From contig OZ220698.1 of the NCBI GenBank assembly GCA_965116555.1, positions 496,001 through 560,000 of the forward strand: a stretch of 64,000 nucleotides of DNA, given 5' to 3'. The notes under the pieces are model-generated. The model searched no databases and was not told the DNA's origin. It worked only from the letters and a program-made list of their open reading frames with translations. The stretch is from DAOUJH01 sp965116555. Its GTDB lineage: Bacteria; Chloroflexota; Dehalococcoidia; Lucifugimonadales; QGNO01. This document shows positions 62,499-64,000 of this stretch, in pieces. The stretch's first letter is position 1, and the number at the start of each line of letters is the position of its first letter. A program made the translations under genes and the position numbers.

Positions 62499-63458
62499 TT
62501 GCGTAAGTACATCATAAGAAGAGTCCTACTTTTCATTCCAACGCTGATTGGCGTCTCCATCGCCATCTTCATAATCCTGCGTGTTATCCCCGGCGACATT
62601 GCCTCCATCATCTTGGGCGGGCCGTCTGGTGAGGGCGCCTACTCGCTTGAAGAGTTGGAGGAGCTCCGCGAGCAGTTGGGTTTGAATCGTCCCATTGTGG
62701 TCCAGTACTTTGACTGGGCATGGAGCATGCTCAGAGGAGACTTGGGCGACTCCTACCTGTTGAGCCGCCCCATATCGGATGAGCTGAGGAGGCAGTTCCC
62801 GGTCACGCTTCAACTCGCCTTCTTCACCGCGCTGGTTGTCAGCGCCATAGCCATACCCATAGGCATATTGGCCGCTATCAAACGTGATTCCTGGTTGGAC
62901 GTGGCGCTCCGCGGCTGGGCCATACTGGGGCTGGCCGCGCCCACCTTCTTTGTTGCTATTCTGTTCATACTGGGCCTCTCCCTCTATTTCAGGTGGCTGC
63001 CGCCGGTGGGCTTCGTCAACATGTGGGATGATCCCGTGACCAGCTTCCAGCAATTGATCTTCCCCGCAATGGCGCTTGGGTTCAGCAGCAATGGCCTGCT
63101 GCTAAGGATGACGCGCACGCAGCTCCTGGAGGTGATGGGAGAGGACTATGTGAGGACGGCCAGGGCAAAGGGCCTGGGAGAGCGTATTGTCATCTGGCGG
63201 CACGCCGTACGCAATGCACTGCTCCCCGTTGTGACAATCGGCGGCTTTCAGATTGGTGGGCTGCTGTCGGGGACTATAGTAATAGAAACCGTGTTCAACA
63301 TACCCGGCGTCGGATTGGGGCTGGTCAGAGGTCTCAACGCCAGGGACATGCCTCTGATTCAAGTGTACATTCTCTATTTCGCGGCAATGGCGCTGGCGGT
63401 GAACCTGATCGTCGATCTCACCTACGCCTGGTTGGATCCACGGATACGTTACGAGTAG
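62499..63458 (+). CDS. ABC importer permease, DppB type
   Basis: A 319-residue membrane protein with six helices, starting at the TTG at 62499 after GGAGGG. The ATG at 62457 lies in the hairpin and is rejected. LRKYIIRRVLLFIPTLIGVS is a typical DppB N-terminus. The EAA loop reads DYVRTARAKGLGERIVIWRH, followed by LPVVTIGGFQIGGLLSG. It pairs with the DppC-type permease, whose gene starts 7 bases later. Confidence 0.93.
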   Translation: MRKYIIRRVLLFIPTLIGVSIAIFIILRVIPGDIASIILGGPSGEGAYSLEELEELREQLGLNRPIVVQYFDWAWSMLRGDLGDSYLLSRPISDELRRQFPVTLQLAFFTALVVSAIAIPIGILAAIKRDSWLDVALRGWAILGLAAPTFFVAILFILGLSLYFRWLPPVGFVNMWDDPVTSFQQLIFPAMALGFSSNGLLLRMTRTQLLEVMGEDYVRTARAKGLGERIVIWRHAVRNALLPVVTIGGFQIGGLLSGTIVIETVFNIPGVGLGLVRGLNARDMPLIQVYILYFAAMALAVNLIVDLTYAWLDPRIRYE

Positions 63459-63465
63459 GAGCGAT

Positions 63466-64000
63466 ATGGCTAGACAGCCTGAAGGAACCGTAATCCAGGA
63501 ATCGTTTAGGGGGCAGACTCCGGCCAAGTGGTATGCCTACCTCCGCTCCTTTGCCCGCTTCATGCGCACTAAGCCGTTGGGAGCAATAGGAGTTATTCTG
63601 ATTGTTCTGTTTGTCTTGCTGGCAATAGCCGCGCCATCGGTTTCACCGCGTGATCCTGCTGAAATAGACGCTTTCAACATACTCGGTTCACCCACGTCTG
63701 AGCACCTGTTCGGCACGGATATGCTGGGACGCGATATGCTCAGCCGGACTATATGGGGATCTCGAGTCTCCATCTTCGTTGGGCTTGTCTCGATGATAGG
63801 CGCCAGCATAGTGGGCGCCGCGCTTGGTGTCACCAGCGCTTATTTCGTCGGCAAGTTCGACCTGATTGTGCAGCGCTTCATAGACGCTCTAACCGCCTTT
63901 CCCTCGCTGCTGCTGGCTATGGCTTTGGTCGCTGCCTTCGGTTCGTCGTTCATAAACGTGATAGCGGCGCTGGTCATCGTGTTCACGCCAAGGATCACGC
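63466..64000 (+). CDS. ABC importer permease, DppC type (cut by window edge)
   Basis: 178 codons are visible from the ATG at 63466 (AGGAGCG upstream). The N-terminal helix (LGAIGVILIVLFVLLAIAA), SPRDPAEIDAFN and HLFGTDMLGRDMLSRTIWG are the DppC hallmark. The EAA loop and the C-terminus lie outside the window. One or two ATPase genes are expected to follow. Confidence 0.92.
   Translation, partial: MARQPEGTVIQESFRGQTPAKWYAYLRSFARFMRTKPLGAIGVILIVLFVLLAIAAPSVSPRDPAEIDAFNILGSPTSEHLFGTDMLGRDMLSRTIWGSRVSIFVGLVSMIGASIVGAALGVTSAYFVGKFDLIVQRFIDALTAFPSLLLAMALVAAFGSSFINVIAALVIVFTPRIT

Overview
The window is a stretch of chromosome from a GC-rich, free-living bacterium. The best fit is Chloroflexota, probably class Dehalococcoidia in the broad sense (SAR202-like). 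This is an inference from three things: proline/threonine-rich stalks behind lipoprotein signals, an HspR-type heat-shock operon, and core (folate-domain-less) MetE homologues together with a cysteine-type CcmE. I see no rRNA, tRNA, CRISPR array, transposase or phage gene. About 60 genes lie in short operons on both strands. Many are joined by ATGA or 1-base overlaps, and several start with TTG or GTG.

Left part (1-12.2 kb): an enoyl-CoA hydratase cut by the window edge, an MFS carrier, a coupled pair of tiny genes (a Cys/His protein and a one-helix membrane peptide), a gamma-glutamyltransferase, a DUF1697 protein, a PLP aminotransferase, an acetyl-CoA-synthetase-like enzyme, a TPR protein and an ABC-2 exporter pair. 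A ~400-bp intergenic repeat precedes gyrA. A second copy lies at 28.1-28.5 kb beside hisH.

12.2-28.1 kb is core metabolism and information processing: gyrA, a homocysteine methyltransferase-like gene, the heat-shock operon cbpA/dnaJ-hspR-clpC, rplU-rpmA-rpmE, a DUF1385 membrane protein, a lipoprotein with two plant-type leucine-rich-repeat modules, and the histidine operon hisH-hisA-hisF-HAD-hisIE. The HAD phosphatase there is a candidate for the histidinol-phosphatase step.

28.1-47 kb: iscA with a cysteine-type ccmE, a MidA-like methyltransferase, lysA, proB-proA, a D-glutamate-cyclase-like gene, a DapA-like aldolase, a MaoC-type hydratase, three toxin-antitoxin remnants or modules (orphan HigA, orphan Phd/YefM, complete HicBA), queG, a second ABC-2 exporter and a tandem pair of core MetE-like methyltransferases. 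Palindromic repeats crowd the gaps.

47-64 kb: a dienelactone-hydrolase-like lipase/esterase, an EVE protein, a DUF1028 protein flanked by two related GYD-like mini-proteins, a heme uptake and degradation operon (HmuT-HmuU-HmuV-IsdG-like) behind a palindromic operator, two tandem ~1040-residue Asp-box beta-propeller proteins without signal peptides, and a peptide/solute ABC importer (family-5 binding lipoprotein and two permeases) that runs off the right edge.
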